Source: an uncultured Collinsella sp. (lineage in GTDB: Bacteria; Actinomycetota; Coriobacteriia; Coriobacteriales; Coriobacteriaceae). Taken from it: DNA of 15,351 bases. The position numbers and the translations under genes are program-made. The stretch lies in NCBI GenBank assembly GCA_902491415.1, contig CABUHP010000017.1, forward strand, positions 1 through 15,351. The letters are read 5' to 3'. This document shows positions 1 through 6,122 of this stretch, one piece after another. Each line of letters starts with the position of its first letter. Position 1 is the stretch's first letter. The notes under the pieces are model-generated. The model made no database searches, was not told where the DNA came from, and saw nothing but the letters and a program-made list of their open reading frames with translations.

Positions 1-453
1 CTGGTTGCGGATCTCGTTGGACTCGGCCATCTTGGCGGCAAAGGTCTCCTCGTCACCAGCGGCCTTGGCCTCCTGCGCGGCCTTGGCAGCAGCCATGGAG
101 CCCATGACCATGCGGCCGACACCGGGCACGTCGTACTCGGGGTGGAACAGCTGCAGCGCGACCTTGGCACCGTGCTTGTGGACGGCATCGGCCAGCGCCT
201 TAAACGTGGGGATCTGAGCGTCGGTTGCCAGCTTGGGCGTGGGGCTTGCGGTCATGACGGGAGCGACGTCACCGATGACGATGTAGCTCACGCCGCCACG
301 GGCCAGACGCTCGTAAAAAGCCAGGCTGCGCTCGCCGATGGAACCGTCGCGCTCCTCGTAGCCGGTGGTTAGCGGCGGGAACATAATGCGGTTCTTGAGC
401 TCGAGGGGGCCAACCGTAATGGGCTGGAGCAGCTTGGATGCAGGTGCGGTCAT
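1..453 (-). CDS. NADH:flavin oxidoreductase, old yellow enzyme family (5' part only)
   Basis: The first 151 residues are visible; the gene runs off the left edge of the window. The protein begins MTAPASKLLQPITVGPLELKN and continues with a PPLTTGYEERDGS stretch (residues 26-38), a VIGDVAPV strand (59-66) and QLFHPEYD (101-108). This is the N-terminal half of the FMN-binding TIM barrel of the family that includes 2,4-dienoyl-CoA reductase and related ene-reductases. Such enzymes pass hydride from NAD(P)H through FMN to an activated double bond. The substrate cannot be read from this part. The ATG at 453-451 was chosen because GAGAGGA lies just upstream at normal spacing. Residues 120-145 are an alanine- and glutamate-rich helix that looks like a loop insertion. 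The family call is firm; the exact reaction is open. Confidence 0.85.
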   Translation of the reverse strand, partial: MTAPASKLLQPITVGPLELKNRIMFPPLTTGYEERDGSIGERSLAFYERLARGGVSYIVIGDVAPVMTASPTPKLATDAQIPTFKALADAVHKHGAKVALQLFHPEYDVPGVGRMVMGSMAAAKAAQEAKAAGDEETFAAKMAESNEIRNQ

Positions 454-507
454 GGATATTCCTCTCTTGTAGGCGCGACGGCGATGATGCCGCGTAGTTG
501 TCTAGAG

Positions 508-535
508 GATATGGCATGGGGGCACAGCGGCACAA
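508..535 (-). promoter_or_regulatory. Candidate promoter for the oxidoreductase gene
   Basis: On the minus strand a TTGTGC box is followed after 16 bases by CATATC preceded by TGC, resembling a -35 plus extended -10. It lies about 55 bases before the oxidoreductase start and points toward it. Both boxes are only moderately close to consensus, so this is a weak prediction. Confidence 0.35.
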
Positions 536-594
536 CGAAAATCGGCGAATATCAGGTGGCGGCAGGTGGATGGGGCGGGGCGGCCCGTCGGTTT

Positions 595-893
595 GTCTCA
601 ATCTGTAACAGTTACGCGGCAAAACCGGGTCTTACTGTTACAGATCGAGACATTCCTCTCGGCCCATCCTCAACAATCTAGATCTGTAACAGCTAGGCCC
701 ACTTTTGGCCCCTATCTGTTACAGATCGAGACAAACCAAACCCGCCTGCTAGAAAATCTAAATCTGTAACAGTTACTCGGCAAAATCCGTCCCTCGTGTT
801 ACAGATTTAGACAAACACGACCCAACCCACCGGTATATCTCGATCTGTAACACCAAGCCGCCCAAATCGGGTCTAGATGTTACAGATCGAGAT
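595..893. repeat. Array of four 57-bp palindromic units (eight alternating 17-bp arms)
   Basis: Four units of exactly 57 bp lie at 595-651, 676-732, 756-812 and 837-893, separated by linkers of 24, 23 and 24 bp. Each unit is a 17-bp arm, a 23-bp middle and the same arm inverted. Arms therefore start at 595, 635, 676, 716, 756, 796, 837 and 877, one every 40-41 bp with strictly alternating orientation. Read in one direction, all eight arms share TCT, two variable bases, then ATCTGTAACA. The middles of units 1, 3 and 4 resemble each other (a CGGCAAAA-like or CCCAAAT core followed by CCG or CGGGTC), which suggests descent by duplication. The array lies between the tRNA terminator and the oxidoreductase promoter and contains no credible gene. 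Function unknown. Confidence 0.9.
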
Positions 894-942
894 TTTGTTT
901 GAGAGGCCGAGAATTGGACCGAAAACACAGTCCCGGAATAAC

Positions 943-972
943 AAAAAAGCTCGCCGGCTAGGCCGACGAGCT
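943..972 (-). terminator. Rho-independent terminator of tRNA-fMet
   Basis: On the minus strand an 11-bp stem (AGCTCGTCGGC paired with GCCGGCGAGCT, one G-T wobble) with a CTA loop runs into a run of Ts. It starts about 10 bases after the CCA end of the tRNA, which fits a single-gene transcript. Confidence 0.9.
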
Positions 973-981
973 GCAAGTTCT

Positions 982-1058
982 TGGTCGCGGGGGCAGGATT
1001 TGAACCTACGACCTCCGGGTTATGAGCCCGGCGAGCTACCAGACTGCTCCACCCCGCA
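982..1058 (-). tRNA. Initiator tRNA-fMet (anticodon CAT)
   Basis: This 77-nt minus-strand gene folds into a full cloverleaf with an encoded CCA. Initiator hallmarks are visible: three consecutive G-C pairs at the bottom of the anticodon stem (CCGGG, CTCATAA loop, CCCGG), the A11-U24 D-stem pair (GAGC with GCTC), and no Watson-Crick pair at the end of the acceptor stem. The terminal pair here is U1-G72, where Escherichia coli has C1-A72. The T loop reads TTCAAAT. The gene has its own promoter at 1090-1118 and its own terminator at 943-972, so it is a one-gene unit divergent from coaX. Confidence 0.96.
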
Positions 1059-1089
1059 ATGTCTGGGCGCCTCATGTGCGCAAGAAAGA

Positions 1090-1118
1090 ATATTACGCGG
1101 GAGTTCGGTAAGCGGCAA
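1090..1118 (-). promoter_or_regulatory. Promoter of tRNA-fMet
   Basis: On the minus strand TTGCCG is followed after exactly 17 bases by TAATAT, close to the sigma-70-type consensus with ideal spacing. Transcription would start around 1083, about 25 bases before the mature tRNA. This is the strongest promoter-like signal in the window. Confidence 0.8.
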
Positions 1119-1193
1119 GGAAAATCTCGTAGAGCATAATTCCTTCATATTTAAACCCCTCAGCCCCTATCACCGTAAACGAATCGCAGCCGA

Positions 1194-1218
1194 GCGCCGT
1201 CGACGGCGCGTATACAAT
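1194..1218 (+). promoter_or_regulatory. Candidate coaX promoter with a 16-bp palindromic operator
   Basis: A perfect 16-bp palindrome (GCGCCGTCGACGGCGC, 1194-1209) abuts a -10-like TATACAAT (1211-1218). The -35 position has no good consensus box and falls under or beside the palindrome, as expected for an activator or repressor site. The coaX ATG is 36 bases further on. The palindrome is certain; its role as an operator is inference. Confidence 0.45.
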
Positions 1219-1254
1219 GGTGCGCGTCCTTTTATGCCAACACTGGGAGTAGAC

Positions 1255-2028
1255 ATGCTGCTCGCTATCGATATGGGAAACACGCAGACGGCCATGGGCC
1301 TGTTTGACGGAGACGAGCTGGTGCAGTCGTGGCACATGCCCACCGACCGCTCCTATACCGCCGACGAGATCCACGTGCGCCTGATGGGCTTCTTTAAGAT
1401 GTATGACCTCTCGCTCGGCGCGGTCGACGCGATCGCCTTTGCCGGCGTGGTGCCACAGCTCTCGCGCGAATGGCACGCCGTGGCCGACCGCATTGCCGCG
1501 GACGCCATCGTCATCGGGCCGCAGACGGCCGCCGTGACCAAGCTGCGTGCGGCGCGCCCCCAGGCCGTAGGCGCCGACCGCATCGCCAACGCCGTTGCGG
1601 CCGAGACCTTCTACGGCGCACCGGCGATCGTGGTGGACTTTGGCACCGCGACCAATATCGACGTCATCGATGAGGACGGTTATTACATTGGCGGAGCGAT
1701 CGCGCCGGGCATCCGTATCTCCATGGACGCGCTTGCCGCCCGTGCCGCTAAGCTCGCCAGCGTGCCGCTCGAGGCGCCCGAGCACGCCATCGGTCGCGAC
1801 ACCGAAGAGTGCATCAAGGTCGGCGCCGTGGTGGGCGCCGCTGCCATGGCCGAGGGTCTGGTCGCGCGCATGAAGCGCGAGCTGGGGCGCGAGGATGCCA
1901 CCGTTATCGCCACGGGCGGCCTCGCCAGCATCGTCGCCGATTCGACCGATGCCTTCGACGTGGTCGATGGACAGCTCACCATCAAGGGCATCTGCGAAAT
2001 CTACCGCCGCATGCAGGAGCTGGGATAG
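1255..2028 (+). CDS. coaX: Type III pantothenate kinase
   Basis: A 257-residue cytoplasmic kinase that phosphorylates pantothenate to 4'-phosphopantothenate, the first step of CoA synthesis. Type III enzymes belong to the ASKHA superfamily, use a monovalent cation and resist CoA feedback. The N-terminal phosphate-binding motif AIDMGNTQT (residues 4-12), GADR (106-109), VVDFGTAT (126-133, catalytic-type Asp 128), GGAIAPGI (146-153) and ATGGL (219-223) are all present, and the length is normal. The reading frame stays open far upstream, but the ATG at 1255 is chosen because GGAG lies 5 bases before it and the upstream frame crosses the divergent tRNA gene. The gene stands alone, convergent with the ATPase gene, with a 41-bp-type palindrome between them. 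Confidence 0.95.
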   Translation: MLLAIDMGNTQTAMGLFDGDELVQSWHMPTDRSYTADEIHVRLMGFFKMYDLSLGAVDAIAFAGVVPQLSREWHAVADRIAADAIVIGPQTAAVTKLRAARPQAVGADRIANAVAAETFYGAPAIVVDFGTATNIDVIDEDGYYIGGAIAPGIRISMDALAARAAKLASVPLEAPEHAIGRDTEECIKVGAVVGAAAMAEGLVARMKRELGREDATVIATGGLASIVADSTDAFDVVDGQLTIKGICEIYRRMQELG

Positions 2029-2083
2029 AGCAGGGGCTTAAGTCGAGCACGAACGCGAGCGGCGAACTAGGCAACGCATCGGT

Positions 2084-2126
2084 CCTATTCCTCAAAATCG
2101 AAAATTTATCAGTTTTGAGGAATAGG
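2084..2126. repeat. Palindromic repeat, family B copy 1
   Basis: CCTATTCCTCAAAA and its inverse enclose 15 bases. The core 41 bp match the copies at 3357 and 3443 except at two positions. It sits 8 bp beyond the ATPase stop codon, between convergent coaX and ATPase genes. No T-run follows on either strand, so it is not a standard terminator. Confidence 0.9.
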
Positions 2127-2133
2127 CTTTCTG

Positions 2134-3330
2134 CTACGCCTCGCCGCATAGCCACCTCGCCAGGTCCACGATCTGCACCCCATTGCGGTCCGTGGCCTCG
2201 TGATGCGTTCGGGCGAGAATCATCTTGGGGTACGCGTCGCCAATGCTCAGCAGTGGCGAAATCTCGCGTTCAAATGTCTTATCCGAGCTGATGTCGTCGC
2301 TCACCTGAATGTAGAGCTTCTCGCTTCGCTTGATTGCTATAAAGTCAATTTCCTTTTTATAGAGCACACCGACGTATACCTCGTATCCGCGGCGCAGCAG
2401 CTCGATGGCCACCATGTTCTCGTATACGCGTCCCCAATCCATATCACGTGTACCGAGCAGTGCGTATTTGAACGCGTGGTCTACCAGGTAATATTTCTCG
2501 CCGCTCTTAAGGTATTTTTTGCCGCGAATGTCGTACCGACGAACTTTATAGAAGGCAAACGCATCGCACAGGTACCCCATGTACGTGCCGACCGTCTTGT
2601 TCGTAATCTTTAGCCCATCCGCATTTAATGCATCAGTAATGTTGCGTGCCGACGTAATGTTGGAAACGTTGTCCATCATGTAATCGGCAATGCGCAGCAG
2701 CGCCGATTCGTTTCTCACGTTATACCGCTGCACGATATCCCTCACGATGAGCGTTTTGAAGACATTGGAGAGATATTGATAGCGCTGCTCCTGCAGTGGA
2801 TAAGGGTAAGAGCCGGACATACCGCCGGTTCTCGCGTACTCATCGAAGTCGCGGTCGACATCGCCCTCGTCGCCATAGAGACGATACTCCTCAAACGAGA
2901 ATGGGAAAACCTCAATCTCGAACGTACGCCCCGTAAAGAGCGTCGACAGATCGCTCGACAGCAAAAAGGCGTTCGATCCGGTAATGAAAATGTCGTACTG
3001 CTCGGATGCATGGAGGCTGTTGATTGCGCGTTCAAAGCCGTCGCACATCTGAACCTCATCGATAAGCAGGAAGTTTTGCTTGTCGGACACTCGATGCTCT
3101 TTTACATAGGCGAGCAGGGCATGATATTCGAGCAGGTCCTCGAACTCGTCGAGGTTGTAATTGATATGGATGACATTCGAATTGGACAGATTTGCCTCCA
3201 CGTAATCGCGGAGGGCCTCGAGCAATTTTGACTTACCGCCACGGCGAATGCCCGTTATGACCTTGATGTCCGGCACGCCAATAAGGCTCGTCAACATGTC
3301 CATGTATGACGTTCTATTGATGAGTTTCAT
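2134..3330 (-). CDS. AAA ATPase with C-terminal DUF4143-type domain
   Basis: A 398-residue protein with an N-terminal P-loop ATPase: Walker A GIRRGGKS (residues 27-34), Walker B NFLLIDEVQ (86-94) and the sensor-like ITGSNAFLL that follows. The C-terminal part carries EIDFIAIK then YIQVS (E327, D329, Q342), the nuclease-like pattern seen in the AAA_14 plus DUF4143 family. The biological role of this family is poorly known; toxin-antitoxin, defence and mobile-element links have been suggested. The start has GGGAGG 5 bases upstream. The gene is visibly AT-richer than its neighbours and richer in Tyr, Asn and Ile codons, consistent with transfer. Palindromes of one family lie just beyond its stop and twice upstream of its start. 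Family call is good; function is unassigned. Confidence 0.9.
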   Translation of the reverse strand: MKLINRTSYMDMLTSLIGVPDIKVITGIRRGGKSKLLEALRDYVEANLSNSNVIHINYNLDEFEDLLEYHALLAYVKEHRVSDKQNFLLIDEVQMCDGFERAINSLHASEQYDIFITGSNAFLLSSDLSTLFTGRTFEIEVFPFSFEEYRLYGDEGDVDRDFDEYARTGGMSGSYPYPLQEQRYQYLSNVFKTLIVRDIVQRYNVRNESALLRIADYMMDNVSNITSARNITDALNADGLKITNKTVGTYMGYLCDAFAFYKVRRYDIRGKKYLKSGEKYYLVDHAFKYALLGTRDMDWGRVYENMVAIELLRRGYEVYVGVLYKKEIDFIAIKRSEKLYIQVSDDISSDKTFEREISPLLSIGDAYPKMILARTHHEATDRNGVQIVDLARWLCGEA

Positions 3331-3356
3331 TGGCGCCTCCCTGCGGTCTTTTATCG

Positions 3357-3397
3357 CTATTCCTCAAAAACGAAAATTTTTCAGTTTTGAGGAATAG
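3357..3397. repeat. Palindromic repeat, family B copy 2
   Basis: A 41-bp palindrome with 13-bp outer arms (CTATTCCTCAAAA) and a 5-bp inner stem (GAAAA with TTTTC) separated by a 2-base mismatch. It lies 26 bp upstream of the ATPase start codon, in its leader or promoter region. Confidence 0.92.
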
Positions 3398-3410
3398 ACT
3401 CTGCAACGAA

Positions 3411-3424
3411 TATTCCTCGCAAAA
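3411..3424. repeat. Partial half-copy of the family B arm
   Basis: TATTCCTCGCAAAA resembles the family B arm with a 2-base insertion and has no partner arm. It lies between copies 2 and 3 and may be a decayed half-site. Confidence 0.4.
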
Positions 3425-3442
3425 GGCCGAGCTGGCTTAATT

Positions 3443-3483
3443 CTATTCCTCAAAAACGAAAATTTTTCATTTTTGAGGAATAG
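3443..3483. repeat. Palindromic repeat, family B copy 3
   Basis: A 41-bp palindrome that differs from copy 2 at one base (T for G at its position 28), which turns a mismatch into an A-T pair. Its start is 86 bp from that of copy 2. Confidence 0.92.
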
Positions 3484-3515
3484 AGCGCTGGCAACCCCGT
3501 TCCCCAGATAGGCGA

Positions 3516-3545
3516 GACCCTCCCCGGCACAGGCCGAGGAGGGTC
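3516..3545 (-). terminator. Candidate terminator after the folP-folK operon
   Basis: GACCCTCC-CGGC pairs with GCCG-GGAGGGTC around an ACAG loop, with one C/A mismatch. It lies about 40 bases downstream of the biotin-ligase-like stop. On the minus strand no T-run follows. The plus-strand side is T-rich (TTGTTGTC) but no plus-strand gene ends here. Strong hairpin, uncertain terminator. Confidence 0.45.
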
Positions 3546-3583
3546 TTGTTGTCGTCGTTATCTTTGGGCGCGGGCGCTACGCG

Positions 3584-4285
3584 TTACAGTCCGCGAATTC
3601 GTACAGCCTCGGGCGGAAACTCCTGCTCGCCGGCATCGGTCTTGATGGTCGCGCGGCCCCAGATGTCCAGGCCCGCAAACACACCGACCGCAAGCGGCAA
3701 GCCGTTGGGCGACACCGCCGCAACTTGGCGACCGAGCAGCGGCACCATGTCGAAGTACTCGCCCAGCACGGGGGCCAGCGGACCGGCAGCACCCTGTGGC
3801 GTGTTGGCGACAACCGCCCAGGCATCCACGCGGGTCAACACGGCGGCGGCCAACTCCTCGACCAGCGCTTCGTCAGCCACGTCCACACCAAGCTCGCTCA
3901 GCGCCGAACGCTCAATATCCACCGTCACGGCACCGAACATGCCTGCGGCACCGGCGCCACCGTTGACGGAGGCGCGTGCAAACGACGTCTCAAACGCAGG
4001 CGCACCGCACACGATATCGCTCGGCCACTGGATACCCACCTTACCGGCAAGGCCCAACCCCGGCGTCGAAGCCGTGCCCGCGAGCGCGTCCATCATACCC
4101 ATTGCGGCCACAAACGGCAGGCCGTGGAAGGCGTGCATGTTCACATCGGGGCGCACGACCAGCGAAAACATCAGCGATGCATCGCCCGCGCTCCACGCGC
4201 ACCAGCCCGCGGACATGCCCTCGCGGCCCGCGTCGCGCGCCGCGTCGAGCTCGGTGCCAGCGGCAACAGCATTCATCTCGATCAT
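3584..4285 (-). CDS. Divergent biotin/lipoate protein ligase-like protein
   Basis: A 233-residue protein with the outline of a biotin protein ligase: GKVGIQWPSDIV (residues 81-92) matches the KWPND region, and the C-terminus (about 185-231, GVFAGLDIWGRATIKTDAGEQEF) matches the small BPL C-terminal domain. There is no DNA-binding domain. Key parts look degenerate: the GRGRRGR biotinyl-AMP loop is missing between GMSAGW (23-28) and LMFSLVVRP (38-46), and the lysine of KWPND is Gln. It may be a pseudoenzyme or act on another small acid. The start ATG directly follows the folP-folK TAG, so translation is probably coupled; an ATG at codon 4 is an alternative. Fold assignment is moderate and activity doubtful. 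Confidence 0.65.
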   Translation of the reverse strand: MIEMNAVAAGTELDAARDAGREGMSAGWCAWSAGDASLMFSLVVRPDVNMHAFHGLPFVAAMGMMDALAGTASTPGLGLAGKVGIQWPSDIVCGAPAFETSFARASVNGGAGAAGMFGAVTVDIERSALSELGVDVADEALVEELAAAVLTRVDAWAVVANTPQGAAGPLAPVLGEYFDMVPLLGRQVAAVSPNGLPLAVGVFAGLDIWGRATIKTDAGEQEFPPEAVRIRGL

Positions 4286-6016
4286 CTACATACGCCCCAA
4301 TTCGCCCACGATATGGCCCACGCGGTCCTCGGGCTCCTTGACCTCGACGCCGTTGTAGCGGAAGAACCGCGCCGGGTCGTGCATCAGGTCCTCGAGCGGC
4401 ACCAGCACAAAATCGCGTTCGCCGATCAGCGGATGCGGCAGGCGCAGCTTTTTGCCGCCGTGGGTCTCGCCGTCCATCCACAGCAGGTCCAGGTCGATGG
4501 TGCGCGGACCGTTGGCCTTGGCCTTTTTGGAGCGGTCGCGCCCCAGCTCGGCCTCGATCTTCATGAGCTCGTCGAGCAGCACCAGCGGCGCAAGCTCGGT
4601 CTTGATCTCGATGACGGCGTTGGCAAACGCGTCCTGGCGCGTCTCGTAGGCAGGCTCGCTCTCGTAAATCTTGGAGGAGTTGGACACGCAGGTGAGTGGA
4701 ATCTCGGCAATCATCTCGCGTGCGGCGCGGATGTTGTCGCAGCGATGCCCCAGGTTGGAGCCCACGGCCACAAACGCGCGGCGCGGCTGTGGCTTGGCAA
4801 CCGCCCAGTAGCCGTTTAGGAACTGCGCAAAACCCGCGGCGTCGTGCACGCGCACGATGTTGGCACCGGCCTGGATGGCGCCCAGGCACACGCCAAACGT
4901 AGCGGCATCGCGCTCGGCGGCCTCGGTCACGCCCGAGACGGCGCCCACAAAGCGCTTGCGCGACACGGCGCACATGAGCGGATAACCCAGTGACGCCATC
5001 TTGGCAGTCTCGCGCTGGATGACGATGTCCTCGTTAGCCGACTTACCAAAGCCCGGGCCAGGATCGATGCAGATGCGGTCGCGCGACACGCCGGCATGGA
5101 TGAGTGTGCGGGCCTGGTCAGACAGAAAGCCCATGACGCGGCGCATGATGGGCGCCGAATCGGGCAGGGTGAAGCGGCGGAGCTGCGAGGTGGGCACGTA
5201 GGCTTCCTCGCGGCGGGCGCTGCGGCGCATCATGGCGGCCAGACGGTCATTGGACTCCGATGCGGCCTCGGTGGCTGCGGGCGCGGGCGCGACGGTCTCG
5301 GCGGCAGCAGTCTGCTCGGCGGCGGGCGTCTCCTGCTCGCTTGCAGGCTCGGACGTGGGCTCCGGTTCGCCAAACGGCAACGAGGGCTGCACCACGCCGC
5401 CCGGAAGCTTGGCCTCCGACTTAGGCTCACCCAGCAACTTGCCGCGACGGCGGCGAGCCGGCTTCTCGGCCTCACGCGCGGCCTCGGCAGCCGCCTCGCG
5501 CGCCTTCTCGGCAACAAACGCCGCTGCCGAGGTATCGAGCTGCACCGTTGCGTGCGTGCGGGTGGGCGCGGCGACCTCGCCGGCATGCATCACGATGATG
5601 CCGCAGGTGCTCGTCTTAACAAACTCGACCATCTTGGGATCGGTGAAGCCGGTCACGTCGTTGACGATCGAGGCGCCGCAGCGCACGGCCGCCTTGGCAA
5701 CCGCCACATGACGCGTGTCGATCGAGACGATGGCGCCCTCCTTGGCCAGCGCGCGCACCACGGGCAGCACGCGGCGAGCCTCCTCGTCGGGGTTGACCGG
5801 GGTAAAGCCGGGGCGCGTGGACTCGCCGCCCACGTCGATGATGTCGGCGCCGGCGTCGAGCATCGCCAGGCCGTACTCGATGGCGGCATCCGGGTCGAAG
5901 TGCTCCCCGCCATCGCTAAACGAATCGGGCGTCACGTTGAGGACGCCCATGATGCGCGGACGGTCAAAGCTGAGCTCGTACTTTCCGCACCGCCATGTCT
6001 TGCTGTCGTTCGCCAT
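4286..6016 (-). CDS. Dihydropteroate synthase fused to HPPK (FolP-FolK)
   Basis: A 576-residue bifunctional folate enzyme. Residues about 21-400 are dihydropteroate synthase: MGVLNVTPDSFSDGG (23-37), DVGGESTRPG (61-70), SIDT (98-101), VND (118-120), MHAGE (143-147), DPGPGFGK (318-325) and SRKRF (352-356). Residues about 412-576 are 6-hydroxymethyl-dihydropterin pyrophosphokinase, with FVAVGSNLG (415-423) and the signature NGPRTIDLDLLW (502-513). The two catalyse consecutive steps: HPPK makes the pterin pyrophosphate that DHPS joins to p-aminobenzoate. The DHPS barrel is interrupted at about 150-285 by an Ala/Glu/Pro-rich, partly helical insert with a basic KPARRRRGK patch. Two ATGs lie near AGGAGG; the second (6016) has 6-base spacing and is preferred, because the first abuts the ribosome site. 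Confidence 0.95.
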   Translation of the reverse strand: MANDSKTWRCGKYELSFDRPRIMGVLNVTPDSFSDGGEHFDPDAAIEYGLAMLDAGADIIDVGGESTRPGFTPVNPDEEARRVLPVVRALAKEGAIVSIDTRHVAVAKAAVRCGASIVNDVTGFTDPKMVEFVKTSTCGIIVMHAGEVAAPTRTHATVQLDTSAAAFVAEKAREAAAEAAREAEKPARRRRGKLLGEPKSEAKLPGGVVQPSLPFGEPEPTSEPASEQETPAAEQTAAAETVAPAPAATEAASESNDRLAAMMRRSARREEAYVPTSQLRRFTLPDSAPIMRRVMGFLSDQARTLIHAGVSRDRICIDPGPGFGKSANEDIVIQRETAKMASLGYPLMCAVSRKRFVGAVSGVTEAAERDAATFGVCLGAIQAGANIVRVHDAAGFAQFLNGYWAVAKPQPRRAFVAVGSNLGHRCDNIRAAREMIAEIPLTCVSNSSKIYESEPAYETRQDAFANAVIEIKTELAPLVLLDELMKIEAELGRDRSKKAKANGPRTIDLDLLWMDGETHGGKKLRLPHPLIGERDFVLVPLEDLMHDPARFFRYNGVEVKEPEDRVGHIVGELGRM

Positions 6017-6038
6017 GAACATCCTCCTAAAATGCCCA

Positions 6039-6066
6039 CGCCGCCGAGCTTGGGGAGCTGGCGGCG
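6039..6066 (-). other. Hairpin in the folP-folK leader
   Basis: CGCCGCC and AGCT pair with AGCT and GGCGGCG around TGGGG, with one bulged G, ending about 23 bases before the folP-folK start. It could affect leader stability. No T-run follows, so it is not a terminator. Confidence 0.5.
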
Positions 6067-6091
6067 GGGTCGCTTTGCACTCAGTCTTTCT

Positions 6092-6122
6092 ATTGTATCC
6101 GCGCGCGCGGGCTAGAACGCAA
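6092..6122 (-). promoter_or_regulatory. Candidate promoter for folP-folK
   Basis: On the minus strand TTGCGT is followed after 19 bases by TACAAT (GATACAAT). The spacing is long, but the -10 is good. It overlaps the sirtuin stop codon and would give folP-folK its own start in addition to read-through. Confidence 0.4.

Noticed and set aside
595..893. Calling the array a CRISPR
   Set aside because: Repeats are only 17 bp, alternate in orientation and have related middles; no cas genes are present.
877..1254. Upstream in-frame extension of coaX through the repeat array and tRNA
   Set aside because: It would encode the tRNA antisense and repeat DNA, while the ATG at 1255 has a good ribosome site and matches the family start.
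3725..6115. Long plus-strand frames opposite folP-folK and the biotin-ligase-like gene
   Set aside because: Proteins are His/Arg/Gly-rich shadows with no motifs; the minus strand carries recognised genes.
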